A stretch of 55,958 nt of DNA, taken from positions 1 to 55,958 of the forward strand of contig JARLGE010000058.1 in the NCBI GenBank assembly GCA_031296215.1. The letters are read 5' to 3'. The notes under the pieces are model-generated. The model saw only the letters and a program-made list of their open reading frames with translations. It ran no database searches and had not been told where the DNA came from. Both the position numbers and the translations under genes were made by a program. The DNA is from Occallatibacter sp. (GTDB taxonomy: Bacteria; Acidobacteriota; Terriglobia; Terriglobales; Acidobacteriaceae). Below, piece after piece: positions 1 to 7,535 of this stretch (position 1 is the stretch's first letter; each line of letters opens with the position of its first letter).

Positions 1-1000
1 GAACCGCGGTGGATGCGAGGGAGAGCGCGGGCAGAAAGCAGCGTCCCGCGCGGGCGCTCCAATGACGTGTGAGCCAGTCGCTGGCTGCACCGCCGATGAC
101 AGAGCCAAGGGTCATGGCGATAAAGGGAAGCATGGAGTAGAGTGCGCTGGTCTTGAGGTTGAGGCCGCGCACCTCGGCCAGATAGATGTAGAACCAACTG
201 AAGAAGATCCAGGCGACATAACCATAGGTGAAGTAACTGAGAGTGATGGCCAGGACTTCCTTGCTCGAGAGGATTCTCTTCCAAGGTGCGCCGGACTTGC
301 GCGCCGATTTATTATGCAGTGCGTGATTGGGCGTGTCGCCGCGGCCACTCGCGATGTGCTCGAGCTCCCCGGCATGGACCCAGCCGTGCTCTTCAGGAGT
401 ATCGCGCGCGGCGACCAACCAGGCCACGCCCGCCAGGACGCCGACGACCGCGCAGAACCAGAAAGAAACGCGCCAGCCATAGCGCAGGATGATGGCCGTG
501 AGCAATGGCGGAGTGAGCGCGGACCCCAGGCCGACGCCGCCAAAGAGGATGCCGTTGGCCTTGCCGCGCTCATCGATGGGAAACCAACGCTCGACGAACT
601 GGCTGGCGGCCGGATACATGATGGCCTCGCCGGCGCCGAGGGAAAAGCGGACCAGAACCAGGATCAGCAGAGCACCGCGCATGTCGGGAGGCGCCAAGGC
701 TGTAAGGGCGGTGAAGAGTCCCCACCAGAGAACACTGAAGGCAAGCACGCGGCGCGGGCCGAAGCGGCGCGCAAACACGCCGCCGGGGATTTGAAAGGCG
801 GCATAACCGATGAGAAAAGCGCTGAAAACCCATCCCAGGTGAGCGTGATCGATCCCGAATTCCCGGCCGATCTGGATGCCGGCGATGGAGATGTTGGTGC
901 GGTCCAGATAGGCCACGGCGCTGAGCACGAACAGCCACGCCACCAGCAGGTAGCGGATGGGTGGGCCGTTGCCGGGCTTTCTCGGCGGATTGCGATTCAT
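1..1000 (-). CDS. MFS transporter, ACS (anion:cation symporter) type, C-terminus cut off by window edge
   Basis: The minus strand is open from the ATG at 1000 to the window edge, giving about 333 codons and leaving the C-terminal helices outside. The N-terminus reads MNRNPPRKPGNG and then a first helix ending AVAYLDRTNISIAG, the hallmark of the ACS family that imports hexuronates, glucarate and similar organic anions. It continues as repeated hydrophobic helices with the MFS loop motif GGVFARRFGPRRVLA between helices 2 and 3. A charged central loop follows near residues 195-225 (EEHGWVHAGELEHI), then the second six-helix half. The substrate cannot be read from the sequence. The exported RraA-like gene just upstream on the same strand, and the rhamnoside genes 10 kb away, suggest a sugar acid. 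The family is clear; the substrate is a guess. Confidence 0.85.
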   Translation of the reverse strand, partial: MNRNPPRKPGNGPPIRYLLVAWLFVLSAVAYLDRTNISIAGIQIGREFGIDHAHLGWVFSAFLIGYAAFQIPGGVFARRFGPRRVLAFSVLWWGLFTALTALAPPDMRGALLILVLVRFSLGAGEAIMYPAASQFVERWFPIDERGKANGILFGGVGLGSALTPPLLTAIILRYGWRVSFWFCAVVGVLAGVAWLVAARDTPEEHGWVHAGELEHIASGRGDTPNHALHNKSARKSGAPWKRILSSKEVLAITLSYFTYGYVAWIFFSWFYIYLAEVRGLNLKTSALYSMLPFIAMTLGSVIGGAASDWLTRHWSARAGRCFLPALSLASTAV

Positions 1001-1078
1001 GGTTTGGAGTCACCTTCGGGAGCCTGGGAGCCGGAACAGTTGAAGTGGAACAGCAGCCAGGACTTCCTGGAATAAGTG

Positions 1079-1130
1079 CAGCAAGTTAGCCCCCGCTCAC
1101 GCGGGGTTAGCGAGTTAGCAAGTTAGCGGG
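1079..1130. repeat. Short tandem GTTAGC-type repeat with small hairpin
   Basis: The unit (A)AGTTAGC or GAGTTAGC occurs three to four times between 1083 and 1126, interrupted by the small inverted repeat CCCCGC-tcac-GCGGGG. It lies between the RraA-like gene and the MFS gene. A looser array of CAGCGAG/CAGC units lies upstream of rdgB near 11033-11073. No function is apparent. Confidence 0.4.
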
Positions 1131-1146
1131 CGACTGCGGATAGGGT

Positions 1147-2085
1147 TCATTTGTCCGCGTTTGCTTTGGCTTTGGCCAGCATGGCGTCGAACTCGCCGCG
1201 GGGCATCTTCAGCTTGTCCGGATGGCCGTCGATCCACTTGGCAAAGCCGGCGTATTTTGCCGCGGTCCATCCGCCTTCAAACTCAGCGCCATTTTTGCCC
1301 TCGCGGTTCAATTCAAAGTTGTAGTCGTCCTTGAGGCCGGTGAACTCCGCCGCGCCGATGGCCTCTTCGGCCAGGATGGCGGGGATGAACAGAACGCCCT
1401 CGGTCTTGGCCAGCACCAGATCGCCGGGCAGCACGACGGCCCGGCCGATGCGGATGGGCGCGTTGATCGAAGTCAGCTCCATCTGCGCCCAAGCGGAAGG
1501 ATCGTAGCCGCGATAGAAGCCGTTGAAGCCGGGGATCTCGCGGTTTTCCTCCTGGTCGCGGATGCCGGCGTCGAAGACGAAGCCGGTGTGGGTGTGCGCG
1601 GCGATGCCGTTGCCGAGATTGGAACCGATGAGGGTTCCCTCGACAATCTTGCCAAAGCCATCGGCAACGTAGACATCGCCGATCTGAAGCTCATCGATGG
1701 GCCACATGTTGGTGCCGCCGACGCGCCCCTCGGCCTTGCCCTCCTCGGCGATGGCCTTGGCCATGTCGGGCCGCGTAGGCATGTATTGCGCGGTGAGGGC
1801 GCGGCCGTCAAAGGGCTTTTCGATGTGCAGCGCCTGCCAACCGCCCTCAAACTGATTCTGGTATCCGCGTGCTCGCAGAAACTCCCAGATGTCTTCGATG
1901 GACATGTCCATGGCCCGCTTGAGGAGTTGGTCGGGCAACTTCGGGCGGCCGTCGGGGAAGCGATCACCCTTCCAGTCCGAGGTGTAAAAGAGCATCTGGT
2001 CGCGGGTCATCTTGACCTGGGAAAGGACCGGCGATGCGCCAAGCAGGGCACAGGCCAGCAGGGCGCAGGCAATCACGCTTCTCAT
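1147..2085 (-). CDS. Exported RraA-like (HMG aldolase/demethylmenaquinone methyltransferase-fold) protein
   Basis: This 312-residue protein starts at ATG 2085, six bases after an ACGGAG ribosome binding site; an in-frame ATG 36 bases upstream lacks one. Residues 1-22 (MRSVIACALLACALLGASPV) form a signal peptide, so the protein is probably periplasmic. A roughly 90-residue N-terminal region precedes the RraA core. The core carries GFVFDAGIRD, matching the GxVxDGxxRD substrate/metal loop of RraA-family aldolases, and PGDLVLAKTEGVLFIP, matching the family's PGDxVxxDxxGVxxVP signature. Known members are cytoplasmic 4-hydroxy-4-methyl-2-oxoglutarate aldolases or RNase E inhibitors, so an exported member is unusual. 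It lies 146 bases upstream of the MFS gene on the same strand and is likely co-transcribed. The reaction is unknown. Confidence 0.75.
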   Translation of the reverse strand: MRSVIACALLACALLGASPVLSQVKMTRDQMLFYTSDWKGDRFPDGRPKLPDQLLKRAMDMSIEDIWEFLRARGYQNQFEGGWQALHIEKPFDGRALTAQYMPTRPDMAKAIAEEGKAEGRVGGTNMWPIDELQIGDVYVADGFGKIVEGTLIGSNLGNGIAAHTHTGFVFDAGIRDQEENREIPGFNGFYRGYDPSAWAQMELTSINAPIRIGRAVVLPGDLVLAKTEGVLFIPAILAEEAIGAAEFTGLKDDYNFELNREGKNGAEFEGGWTAAKYAGFAKWIDGHPDKLKMPRGEFDAMLAKAKANADK

Positions 2086-2321
2086 GCAATTCTCCGTAGG
2101 TGAATCTTCACTCTGGAACATGCTTGAGGAGTGTACATCGCAGGCGGCAACGCGCGAAAGTTCGTCGGTGCTACCATAGAGGTGATGCCGCCCGCAGTGC
2201 TGCTGTTCGCGCGCGGTTCTTCATCCGGCGGGAGCACGCGGGATGAGGGCGAGTGGATCGGGCGGCGACCTGTCCGCGGTCCGAGGGTTTAGATCGTTCG
2301 ATAAAGTTCTGGTTCCAATGT

Positions 2322-2398
2322 GGCCCCGTAGCTCAGCTGGATAGAGCAACGGTTTCCTAAACCGCAGGTCGGAAGTTCGAATCTTCCCGGGGTCACCA
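2322..2398 (+). tRNA. tRNA-Arg (anticodon CCT)
   Basis: A 77-base cloverleaf with encoded CCA. The acceptor stem GGCCCCG pairs with CGGGGTC (one G-T pair). The D stem is GCTC/GAGC, the anticodon loop TTCCTAA gives anticodon CCT (reads AGG), and the T arm is GGAAG-TTCGAAT-CTTCC. The outermost anticodon-stem pair is an A-C mismatch. It stands alone, upstream of the riboswitch. Confidence 0.95.
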
Positions 2399-2593
2399 TT
2401 CTCGTTTTCTGCATGGATTCGGCTGGCTGGAGCGCGGCGGCGGCACTGTCTTTTCAGCGGCCGGTAGATCTGGGAGGGCGGTTCGGTTTCGAGAGAGCCC
2501 CTTTTGACTTTGTGGCCCCTTCCGGATATAAAAGTTGATGACATGGAAATTCGTTCCATGAGACAGCGGCTGCCGGGTGGATGAGGCAGCGCA

Positions 2594-2846
2594 ATTGACC
2601 ACGGCAATCGCCAGGATGCTCGGGAAGGCGGTGAAACTCCGCCACTGCCCCGCAACTGTGAGCGCCCCTGCACCGGTCCCCGTCGTTTTGGATGATCGGA
2701 GAAGGCAGGATTTCAGCCAAGGGCTTTTTCGCCGCGCGCGAAATGGCCCAGGGAAACCACTGGAGACGAGCCGCAACGGCTTGTCTTTGGGAAGGTGGCT
2801 GAAGCAGGCGCAAGTCAGGAGACCGGTCCTCGGCGCCACACCCGCT
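2594..2846 (+). promoter_or_regulatory. Cobalamin (B12) riboswitch
   Basis: The conserved core is present in order: GGGAAGGCGGTGAAACTCC at 2622-2640, then CACTGCCCCGCAACTGTGAG (2643-2662), a GGGAAGGTGGCTGAAG segment near 2789-2804, and the B12 box AGTCAGGAGACCGG at 2813-2826. This matches the adenosyl-/methylcobalamin riboswitch consensus. The outer P1/P2 boundaries are approximate. It sits in the leader of the TonB-dependent receptor that starts at 2877, placing the box about 50 bases before the start codon and close to the ribosome binding site. This fits repression of the receptor when B12 is plentiful. Confidence 0.93.
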
Positions 2847-2876
2847 TGCGTTCCGAGGGGAACGAAGGAGCCTGTC

Positions 2877-5390
2877 ATGCCTGTTTCCGCACGTTTGCGC
2901 GCCCGCCTGAGCCGCGCATTGCCTTCGCTCTTCATCATTCTTCTCCTCGCCGTATCCGCGGCGGTGTGCCCGGCGGCCTCCATTCGCGGCGCGGTGACCG
3001 ATCTCTCCGGCGCCAAGGTTAGCGGCGCCAACGTGGCCCTGCTGAGCAACGGCAAAGTGGTGGGTGCCGCCATTTCCACCGCCAACGGGAGCTTCCAAAT
3101 CCTGACCGGAACGACGGGAAGATTCTTTCTGGTGGTCTCCGCGAAGAGCTTTCGCCAGGTGGAGACGCCGGGTTTCTACGCCGGGACCCTGGACAACATT
3201 GAGCGCAACGTGGTGCTGGAGCCGGAGTGGGTGCGGGAATCGATCGTGGTGACGGCAACCGGCACGCCCACGCCGCAGGCACAGACCAGCGCGGCAACCA
3301 GCGTGCTGGGGCCGCAGGATCTGGAACTCGAGGAAGACCTGGTGAGCGGTCTGCGGCTGATGCCGGGGACGTTTGTGGTGCAGTCGGGGCAGATGGGCGC
3401 GGTGAGTTCGCTGTTTGTGCGCGGCGGCGATTCCGACTCCAACAAGATTCTGGTGGACGGCGTAAGCGCCGGCGATCTGGGCGGGCGCTTCGACTTCGGG
3501 CCGCTTTCGACGACGGCCGTGGAGAGCGCGGAGGTCTATCGCGGGCCCAATTCGAGCCTCTACGGCGCGGATGCGGCAAGCGGCGTGGTGAGCCTGACTA
3601 CTCCGCGGGGGACAACGAGTTTCCCCTCGCTGCTCTTCCACGGCGATGCCGGCGGCTTCGAAACTTCGCGGGAGGAGCTGGAAGTCGCGGGCGCGCACAA
3701 CAAGCTCGACTACCTGGGCGCATTCAGTTGGCTGCAGACCGCGAACAACCTGCCCAACGACGAGTATCACCTGGCGACGACGGCGGCCAACCTGGGCTGG
3801 CAGCCGAGCGGCAACACGCAGATTCGCGCCACGCTGCACTATGGCGTGGATGCGACGGGCGTTCCCAACGCGTGGGACTTCTATCACGTCACGGACATTG
3901 CGACGGAAAAAGACCAGGACCTCTACTTCTCGGGCTCGGTGGACAATCAGACCACGCCGGACTTCCACCAGAGCGCGCGCTACGGAGTGACGCGCAAGCG
4001 CGAGCAGTTTGACTTGTGGCAGCCGTCGGGGCAACTGCTAACGTACGACTCTTATGAAGATCAGGCTTATTACGGCGATCCAGTCACCATCACCGGCGCC
4101 AACGGGGATTCAGCGACCGGACAGGCCCAGCTCGACTTTCCCCAGACTTATCCGTACCCCTATCAACTGGCCTCCAATCGCGATCAGCTTGTCTACCAGG
4201 GCGACTTCAGGTTTACGCCGCACATCACTGCGCTGATCGGCTTCCACTTTGAAGATGAGCGCGGCCTGGAGAACGAACCGACTTACAGTACGCACGATGT
4301 AACCGAGCGGACCAACTACGACTACCTGGCGGCCGTGCACGGGGACTTCAAGAACCGGCTTTTCTACACGCTGGGCGGCAGCCTGGAACATTATTCTCTG
4401 TTTGGAACCCAGACTTCTCCGCGCGCAGGGCTCTCCTTCTATGCGGTGCGTCCGCGCAAAGGCGTGTTGAGCGGAACGCGGGTGTTATTCAACTTCGGAG
4501 ATGGGGTGCGCGAGCCGGCGCTCACCGATCAATTCGGTTCGCTCTATAACTTCCTGGTTGCCAACAACTACCAGCCCATTGCGCAACAGCTCAACATTGG
4601 CCCGCTGGCCGCGCCCGCGGTGCGAACCTATGAAGGTGGCGGCGAGCAAGGCTTCTTCGGCAATCGGCTCATGGTGCGCGCCAGCTATTTTCATAACCAG
4701 TACGGGCGGGAGATTGAGTATGTGGGCGGAGTGCTGCTGCCCAACCTTCTTCCCGGCCTGACAGCCGCCCAAAAGCAGCAGTTGGAGACCGCGCTGGGCT
4801 TTTACTATACAAACGACTACGGGCTGGCCGTGAACACGCAGGCCTTCCGGGCGCAGGGTTTTGAATCCACGGTCGAAGGCGGCATCGGGCGGCATCTGTT
4901 CCTGCGCGGCGGCTATACCTATCTCGACGCGCAAGTGCAACGCTCCTTCGACAGCGACAACGAGGCGCTGGTGGGCGGCTATGCTCCGAGCTACAACGGC
5001 ATACCGATCGGCGCAATCTCTCCGCTGGTAGGGGCACGGCCGTTCCGCAGGGCGCCGCATACGGGCTTCTTTACGGCCACCTATGCGACCAGGAAGTTCA
5101 GCGCGATTCTGACCTCGGCCTTTGCCAGCCGCAGCGACGACTCCACCTATCTGGAGTTTGAGGATCTGAGCGGCGGCGACAGTTTGCTGTTGCCCAACCG
5201 CAATCTCGACTTCGGCTACGCCAAGCTGGACCTGGGCGGCAGCTACCAACTGCTGAACTGGCTGGGCATCTATGCGCAGGCCGAGAATCTGACCAACAAC
5301 CAACACATCGCGCCCATCGGCTATCCCAGCCTTCCGGCGACGCTGCGCGGCGGGATCAGGATAGCCTGGGGCCCGGGGAGCGGGAAGTGA
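2877..5390 (+). CDS. TonB-dependent outer-membrane receptor, probable cobalamin transporter
   Basis: An 837-residue outer-membrane receptor. The start is ATG 2877, six bases after AAGGAG; the reading frame is open upstream but that part is riboswitch. Residues 1-33 are a signal peptide. About residues 34-100 form a carboxypeptidase-regulatory-like beta-sandwich (IRGAVTDLSGAKVSGANVAL) common in Bacteroidota and Acidobacteriota receptors. A plug domain follows (LRLMPGTFVVQSG, LFVRGGDSDSNKILVDGV, AEVYRGPNSSLYGADA), and the rest is a beta-barrel rich in aromatic strands to the C-terminus. Receptors of this kind import B12, siderophores or glycans using TonB energy. The cobalamin riboswitch in the leader is the direct reason for calling it BtuB-like. 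No BtuFCD or cobalamin-salvage genes are adjacent, so the assignment rests on the riboswitch. Confidence 0.88.
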   Translation: MPVSARLRARLSRALPSLFIILLLAVSAAVCPAASIRGAVTDLSGAKVSGANVALLSNGKVVGAAISTANGSFQILTGTTGRFFLVVSAKSFRQVETPGFYAGTLDNIERNVVLEPEWVRESIVVTATGTPTPQAQTSAATSVLGPQDLELEEDLVSGLRLMPGTFVVQSGQMGAVSSLFVRGGDSDSNKILVDGVSAGDLGGRFDFGPLSTTAVESAEVYRGPNSSLYGADAASGVVSLTTPRGTTSFPSLLFHGDAGGFETSREELEVAGAHNKLDYLGAFSWLQTANNLPNDEYHLATTAANLGWQPSGNTQIRATLHYGVDATGVPNAWDFYHVTDIATEKDQDLYFSGSVDNQTTPDFHQSARYGVTRKREQFDLWQPSGQLLTYDSYEDQAYYGDPVTITGANGDSATGQAQLDFPQTYPYPYQLASNRDQLVYQGDFRFTPHITALIGFHFEDERGLENEPTYSTHDVTERTNYDYLAAVHGDFKNRLFYTLGGSLEHYSLFGTQTSPRAGLSFYAVRPRKGVLSGTRVLFNFGDGVREPALTDQFGSLYNFLVANNYQPIAQQLNIGPLAAPAVRTYEGGGEQGFFGNRLMVRASYFHNQYGREIEYVGGVLLPNLLPGLTAAQKQQLETALGFYYTNDYGLAVNTQAFRAQGFESTVEGGIGRHLFLRGGYTYLDAQVQRSFDSDNEALVGGYAPSYNGIPIGAISPLVGARPFRRAPHTGFFTATYATRKFSAILTSAFASRSDDSTYLEFEDLSGGDSLLLPNRNLDFGYAKLDLGGSYQLLNWLGIYAQAENLTNNQHIAPIGYPSLPATLRGGIRIAWGPGSGK

Positions 5391-5865
5391 AGGCCGGGTG
5401 AGGTTCGCGTTTCCGGTTGCAGAATCTGCTCAACGCAAGAAGGGGCATTTTTCGGTCGAAATCGCCCCTACAGGCGCCTTTTTGGCCTAAGAAAAAGGGG
5501 TTTTTCAGGGAGTTCTGTTTACCAATTGGATAATAGGTTAGCAGTATAACTTGTTCATTTCATTAATATTAACGTTTTGGCGACTTGTCAAAGGTGGTTT
5601 TTCCGCGATTCTTGAGAAATGTCGGAGATGTTCTGTAAGTTATTCATTGTATGCGCCTTATGTCTGCGGAGACCGGTCAAAAATGCGATTTCCCGCTTTT
5701 TGAAGCGTGGGCGGAACTGGCTGTACGGAGCGGGCACACGCCTAGCAGATCGATTCTGGAACGGCATGACATGGAGCAAGTATGCGCCGGCGGAGGGTAA
5801 TTATCGGCAAAGGGGGTTGGAAGATTGCGGGGCGGGTTGACCTAGGTACGGCTTAGCCGTATGCT
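5391..5865. other. Intergenic region with an AT-rich island; no secure gene
   Basis: The gap holds a possible terminator (5441-5482) and then an unusually AT-rich segment, about 5510-5600, containing the palindrome TTAATATTAA. Small open frames exist on both strands (5619-5840 plus, 73 codons, basic; 5588-5779 minus, 63 codons). Neither has a convincing ribosome binding site or recognisable motif, so neither is called. Confidence 0.4.
5441..5482 (+). terminator. Possible terminator after the TonB-dependent receptor
   Basis: AGGGGC-ATTT pairs with AAAT-(C)-GCCCCT around a short loop at 5441-5469, and TTTTT follows at 5478-5482. The hairpin is about 50 bases past the receptor stop codon. The distance between stem and T-run is larger than ideal, and the element also resembles dispersed repeats. 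Confidence 0.4.
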
Positions 5866-6165
5866 TTGGTCATTCGGTACACGTGGGATCCGGAGAAGGA
5901 TGCCCTGAACAAGCGCAAGCACGGCCTGAGCCTTGCCGATGGAATCTCCGCCCTAGAAGACCCGGATCGGAACATCTCTATTGATGGCAGATTCGATTAT
6001 GGGGAAGTCCGAATTGTGACTGCAGGTCGAGGCGGTGGCAAAGTTCTCATCGTTGTTTCAACCGAGGTAGGCATAAATGCCGAGGGCGAAGAAATCGCTC
6101 GAATCATCTCGGTCAGAAAGGCCAAATGGTATGAAGAAGACTGGTTTGATTTCGGTAGAACATAG
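5866..6165 (+). CDS. brnT: BrnT family (DUF497) toxin
   Basis: A 99-residue protein that starts at TTG 5866; no other start is available close by. The N-terminus IRYTWDPEKDALNKRKHG matches the BrnT signature (F-x-WDPxKxxxNxxKHG), followed by a DP pair near residue 31. The C-terminal half, IARIISVRKAKWYEEDWF, matches the BrnT RIISARxAxxxE motif. BrnT is a RelE-fold ribonuclease that slows translation and is neutralised by BrnA. The next gene overlaps it by 35 bases and encodes a BrnA-like antitoxin, giving the expected toxin-first order. The ribosome binding site before the TTG is weak. Confidence 0.85.
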   Translation: MVIRYTWDPEKDALNKRKHGLSLADGISALEDPDRNISIDGRFDYGEVRIVTAGRGGGKVLIVVSTEVGINAEGEEIARIISVRKAKWYEEDWFDFGRT

Positions 6166-6502
6166 CCCGGGCGATCCGCCGATAGAGACGGATACGGATT
6201 GGGCCGCGGTCGATGCGTTGACAGATGAACAGATTGAGGCTGCCCTTCGCGACGACCCGGACGCCGCTCCAATTCGCTTTTTTGAGCAACCAGGTTTCAT
6301 ACGCATCCCCAACGTGAAGAAGCTCCGTGAAAGACTCGGTCTTACGCAGGAGGAATTCGCCGCGACATACCGGATTCCCGTTGGTACGCTGCGGGACTGG
6401 GAACAGGTGAGGAAGAACCCCGATGCACCGGCGCGAGCTTATCTGACGGTGATTGCGCAGAATCCGGAGGCGGTGGCGGAGTGGCTGCGGCGGGCGGCCT
6501 AA
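6131..6502 (+). CDS. Hybrid BrnA-like/XRE-HTH antitoxin
   Basis: A 123-residue protein starting at ATG 6131 inside the toxin gene, with AAAGG about nine bases before it. An ATG at 6077 is possible but would enlarge the overlap. The N-terminal part (about residues 20-45, DWAAVDALTDEQIEAALRDD) looks like the toxin-binding region of BrnA. Instead of BrnA's usual ribbon-helix-helix, residues 55-120 form an XRE/HigA-type helix-turn-helix: VKKLRERLGLTQEEFAATYR, then IPVGTLRDWEQ. Such antitoxins normally autoregulate the operon. Antitoxin function is inferred from order, overlap and the two motifs. Confidence 0.8.
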   Translation: MKKTGLISVEHSPGDPPIETDTDWAAVDALTDEQIEAALRDDPDAAPIRFFEQPGFIRIPNVKKLRERLGLTQEEFAATYRIPVGTLRDWEQVRKNPDAPARAYLTVIAQNPEAVAEWLRRAA

Positions 6503-6522
6503 GGCTGGGCGGGGGTGGTCGT

Positions 6523-6562
6523 CTCCCAGGTCCCCGAATGCGAGGGACCTGGGGCACCCATC
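6523..6562 (+). repeat. Interspersed hairpin repeat, type B copy 1
   Basis: TCCCAGGTCCC and GGGACCTGGGG form an 11-bp inverted repeat around a short loop, followed by GCACCCATCATTTG. It lies 20 bases after the antitoxin stop and before the convergent sdhB stop, where it could act as a transcript-end hairpin. Related copies are at 14664, 41041 and 52754. Confidence 0.7.
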
Positions 6563-6591
6563 ATTTGAGCAAGATAATACTGGGACGCGAA

Positions 6592-7341
6592 TCAGCCCCG
6601 CAGGAAGTCCTTGGCTTTCTGGATGATAACGTCGCGGCTTATGTCGGAGATGGCTTCGGTGAGGGGGAGCTGCTTGGGGCAGGTTTCGACGCAGTTCTGG
6701 GCGAAGCCGCACTCCTGGATGCCGCCGTCGCCGGCCAAGGCGCGCAGACGCTCTTCCTTGAAGACCTTGCCGGTGGGGTGGTTGTTGAAGAGCTTGACCT
6801 GGGCGATGGTGGCCGCGCCCACAAAGCCGGTGTCCTCGTTGAACTGCGGGCAGACTTCCATGCAGCAGCAGCAACTGATGCAATTCGAGAGCGGGTAGTT
6901 GGCCTCCTGCTGCTGCGGGAAGACGCGCGGGCCGGAGCCCAGGTCGTAGGTGCCGTCGACTGGAACCCAGGCCTTGACGGCCTTGAGGTTTTCGAAGAGG
7001 ACCGAGCGGTCGACCTGAAGGTCGCGGACGAGCGGGAACTTCGAGAGCGGCGCGACCTTGATGGGCTGCTCAAGATTGTCGACCAGCGAGGAGCAGGCCA
7101 TGCGCGCCTTGCCGTTGATTCTCATCGCGCAAGAGCCGCAGATCTCCTCGAGACAATTGGAGTCGTAGGTGATGGGGGTGGTGGAGCGGCCGTCGGCGGT
7201 GACGGGGTTGGCGGCGATCTCCATCATGGCGGAGATGACGTTCATGCCGGGCCGCCAGGGGAGCTCGAAGCTCTCCCACACGGCGGGAGCATCGGGGCTG
7301 GCCTGGCGCTTGATTTCGATTGCTACGGTCTTGGTTGCCAT
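6592..7341 (-). CDS. sdhB: Succinate dehydrogenase/fumarate reductase iron-sulfur subunit
   Basis: A 249-residue subunit carrying electrons from SdhA flavin to membrane quinone. The start is ATG 7341 with AAAGGGA upstream. Residues C63, C68, C71 and C83 (CLEEICGSC...C) bind the [2Fe-2S] cluster. CISCCCCMEVCP (C154 to C164) and CGFAQNCVETCP bind the [4Fe-4S] and [3Fe-4S] clusters. The central cluster motif contains two extra cysteines. The VKLFNNHPTG segment resembles the Bacillus-type enzyme. It is the last gene of the sdhC-sdhA-sdhB order but is separated from sdhA by a 194-base repeat-filled gap, so it may be processed or expressed partly on its own. Confidence 0.95.
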   Translation of the reverse strand: MATKTVAIEIKRQASPDAPAVWESFELPWRPGMNVISAMMEIAANPVTADGRSTTPITYDSNCLEEICGSCAMRINGKARMACSSLVDNLEQPIKVAPLSKFPLVRDLQVDRSVLFENLKAVKAWVPVDGTYDLGSGPRVFPQQQEANYPLSNCISCCCCMEVCPQFNEDTGFVGAATIAQVKLFNNHPTGKVFKEERLRALAGDGGIQECGFAQNCVETCPKQLPLTEAISDISRDVIIQKAKDFLRG

Positions 7342-7370
7342 GATCCCTTTCATCGGGGGAAGCTTTGCGA

Positions 7371-7447
7371 GACTTCCCTCGGGGGCTAAAGCCCCAGATC
7401 CCTTTTGCTGCTTCATCGGCACGGCTAAAGCCGTGCCCTTTCAAAAC
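7371..7447 (+). repeat. Interspersed double-hairpin repeat, type C copy 1
   Basis: GACTTCCCTCGGGGGCTAAA opens a roughly 77-base element with two hairpins, GGGGCTAAAGCCCC and GGCACGGCTAAAGCCGTGCC, ending in TTTCAAA. A second copy with the same layout is at 40356-40431. Here it lies inside the sdh operon between sdhA and sdhB. Confidence 0.8.
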
Positions 7448-7467
7448 ACCGGGTGGAGGTTCGTTCT

Positions 7468-7512
7468 ATCCCACCCATTCCGCAAAGAGCGCGGAATGGA
7501 TGGGGCACCCCA
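7468..7512 (+). repeat. Interspersed hairpin repeat, type A copy 1
   Basis: CCCACCCATTCCGC pairs with GCGGAATGGATGGGG over about 15 bp (one G-T pair) around a 7-base loop, followed by CACCCC. It sits directly after the type C element in the sdhA-sdhB gap. Confidence 0.8.
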
Positions 7513-7535
7513 AGTCGTTTACGGTCCCACGGTCG

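Noticed and set aside
5619..5840. Possible small basic protein (73 codons) upstream of the BrnT toxin
   Set aside because: No clear ribosome binding site, no family resemblance, and a competing open frame on the other strand.
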